Shown here: positions 6,898-7,299 of the stretch, piece by piece
Layout: every line of letters begins with the position of its first letter
Position numbering within the stretch: the stretch's first letter is position 1
NCBI GenBank assembly: GCA_021813085.1
Contig: JAKAMA010000119.1
Location: 1 to 7,299 of the forward strand
DNA length: 7,299 bases
Origin: Chloroflexota bacterium
GTDB lineage: Bacteria > Chloroflexota > Dehalococcoidia > DSTF01 > JACRBR01
Direction of reading: 5' to 3'
Translations under genes and position numbers: made by a program
The notes under the pieces: model-generated
Told to the model about the DNA's origin: nothing
What the model saw: the letters and a program-made list of their open reading frames with translations, nothing else
Database searches by the model: none

Positions 6898-7299
6898 TCA
6901 GCGCGCCGTCGTCGCTCCGGCGCCCGCTCGCAGGGCCGCGACGACGCCACGGAGGCGGGCGGTGCTGTCGGGCAGGCCGCCGGGGCGGTTGCGGGCGAGC
7001 CAGAGCCGCTCGTACTCGGGGAGCGCCGCATCGAGGCGCTTCGCCGCGCGCCGGAAGCGGGCGCGCACGCTCGCGGCCCTGCCGCCGTTGGCGCGCGCGT
7101 ACTTCGCGGCGCCGACCTCGGCGCCCGCGGACGCAAGCTCCGCGGCGCAGCGCAGCTCGTCGACGATCAGCTCCGCATCGTCGCGGCGCACGTGTGATGC
7201 GTCGAGGCGCGCGGTCAGCGCGGGGATCTGCTCCAGCGTGTCCTCGAAGCCGCCGGGGCGCACGCGCTGCATCGGCCAGTCGTTGTTGAGTGGAAGGAA
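6898..7299 (-). CDS. C-terminal end of an unidentified protein, possibly glycosidase-related (cut by right edge)
   Basis: The frame is open to the right edge, and the residues before the internal ATG at 7272 (FLPLNNDWP) read as ordinary protein, so this is taken as the last 133 residues of a longer gene rather than a 124-residue protein. The segment is Ala/Arg-rich and mostly helical in character, with alternating charged and hydrophobic residues. It carries the pattern YERLWLARNRPGGLPDS (about 25-40 residues before the end). I recall similar LWLARNRPGGLxDS endings in bacterial family-20 beta-N-acetylhexosaminidase-like proteins, in a helical region after the catalytic barrel. No catalytic residues are visible, so the activity cannot be confirmed. 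The stop lies 85 bp before the SDR start on the same strand, and the two could share a transcript. The coding call is fairly safe; the family is not. Confidence 0.6.
   Translation of the reverse strand, partial: FLPLNNDWPMQRVRPGGFEDTLEQIPALTARLDASHVRRDDAELIVDELRCAAELASAGAEVGAAKYARANGGRAASVRARFRRAAKRLDAALPEYERLWLARNRPGGLPDSTARLRGVVAALRAGAGATTAR

Overview
The window comes from a high-G+C bacterial chromosome. All six genes recognised lie on the minus strand, so transcription runs from right to left, and both edges cut a gene. There are no RNA genes, mobile elements or CRISPR arrays. The high G+C and a split MacAB-type exporter whose adaptor has an N-terminal membrane anchor and no lipobox fit a high-G+C, possibly monoderm lineage such as Chloroflexota or Actinobacteriota. 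That placement is inference only.

Reading in the direction of transcription (right to left): (1) the C-terminal end of a gene entering from the right edge (6898-7299). It is an Arg/Ala-rich helical segment with a C-terminus that resembles, from memory, bacterial family-20 glycosidase-like proteins; this assignment is weak. (2) A classical short-chain dehydrogenase/reductase (5958-6812). (3) An AT-rich intergenic stretch of about 130 bp (5825-5957) with overlapping palindromes, the probable control region of the next operon. (4) A tightly coupled exporter operon: a very long periplasmic-adaptor-type (MFP/HlyD/MacA-like) subunit (3686-5824), a MacB/LolD-type ATPase (2946-3686) and a MacB/FtsX-type permease (1690-2949). 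The junctions overlap by 1 and 4 bases. (5) A 69-residue two-helix membrane protein starting at GTG (1421-1630), which follows the permease by 59 bases and has its own Shine-Dalgarno sequence. (6) The N-terminal half of an AcnA-type aconitate hydratase (1-1300), running off the left edge before its iron-sulphur cysteines.

The three exporter genes encode one complex: the ATPase drives the permease, and the adaptor captures or guides substrate outside the membrane. The substrate cannot be read from the sequence. The most unusual material is in the adaptor. It is about twice the length of MacA, has a near-symmetrical helical hairpin built from a repeated Gly-Pro-broken helix unit, carries its only two cysteines at the hairpin tip, and has an Arg/Gly/Ala-rich insertion of about 65 residues in its beta-barrel. 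The small membrane protein at the end of the operon is a candidate accessory subunit.
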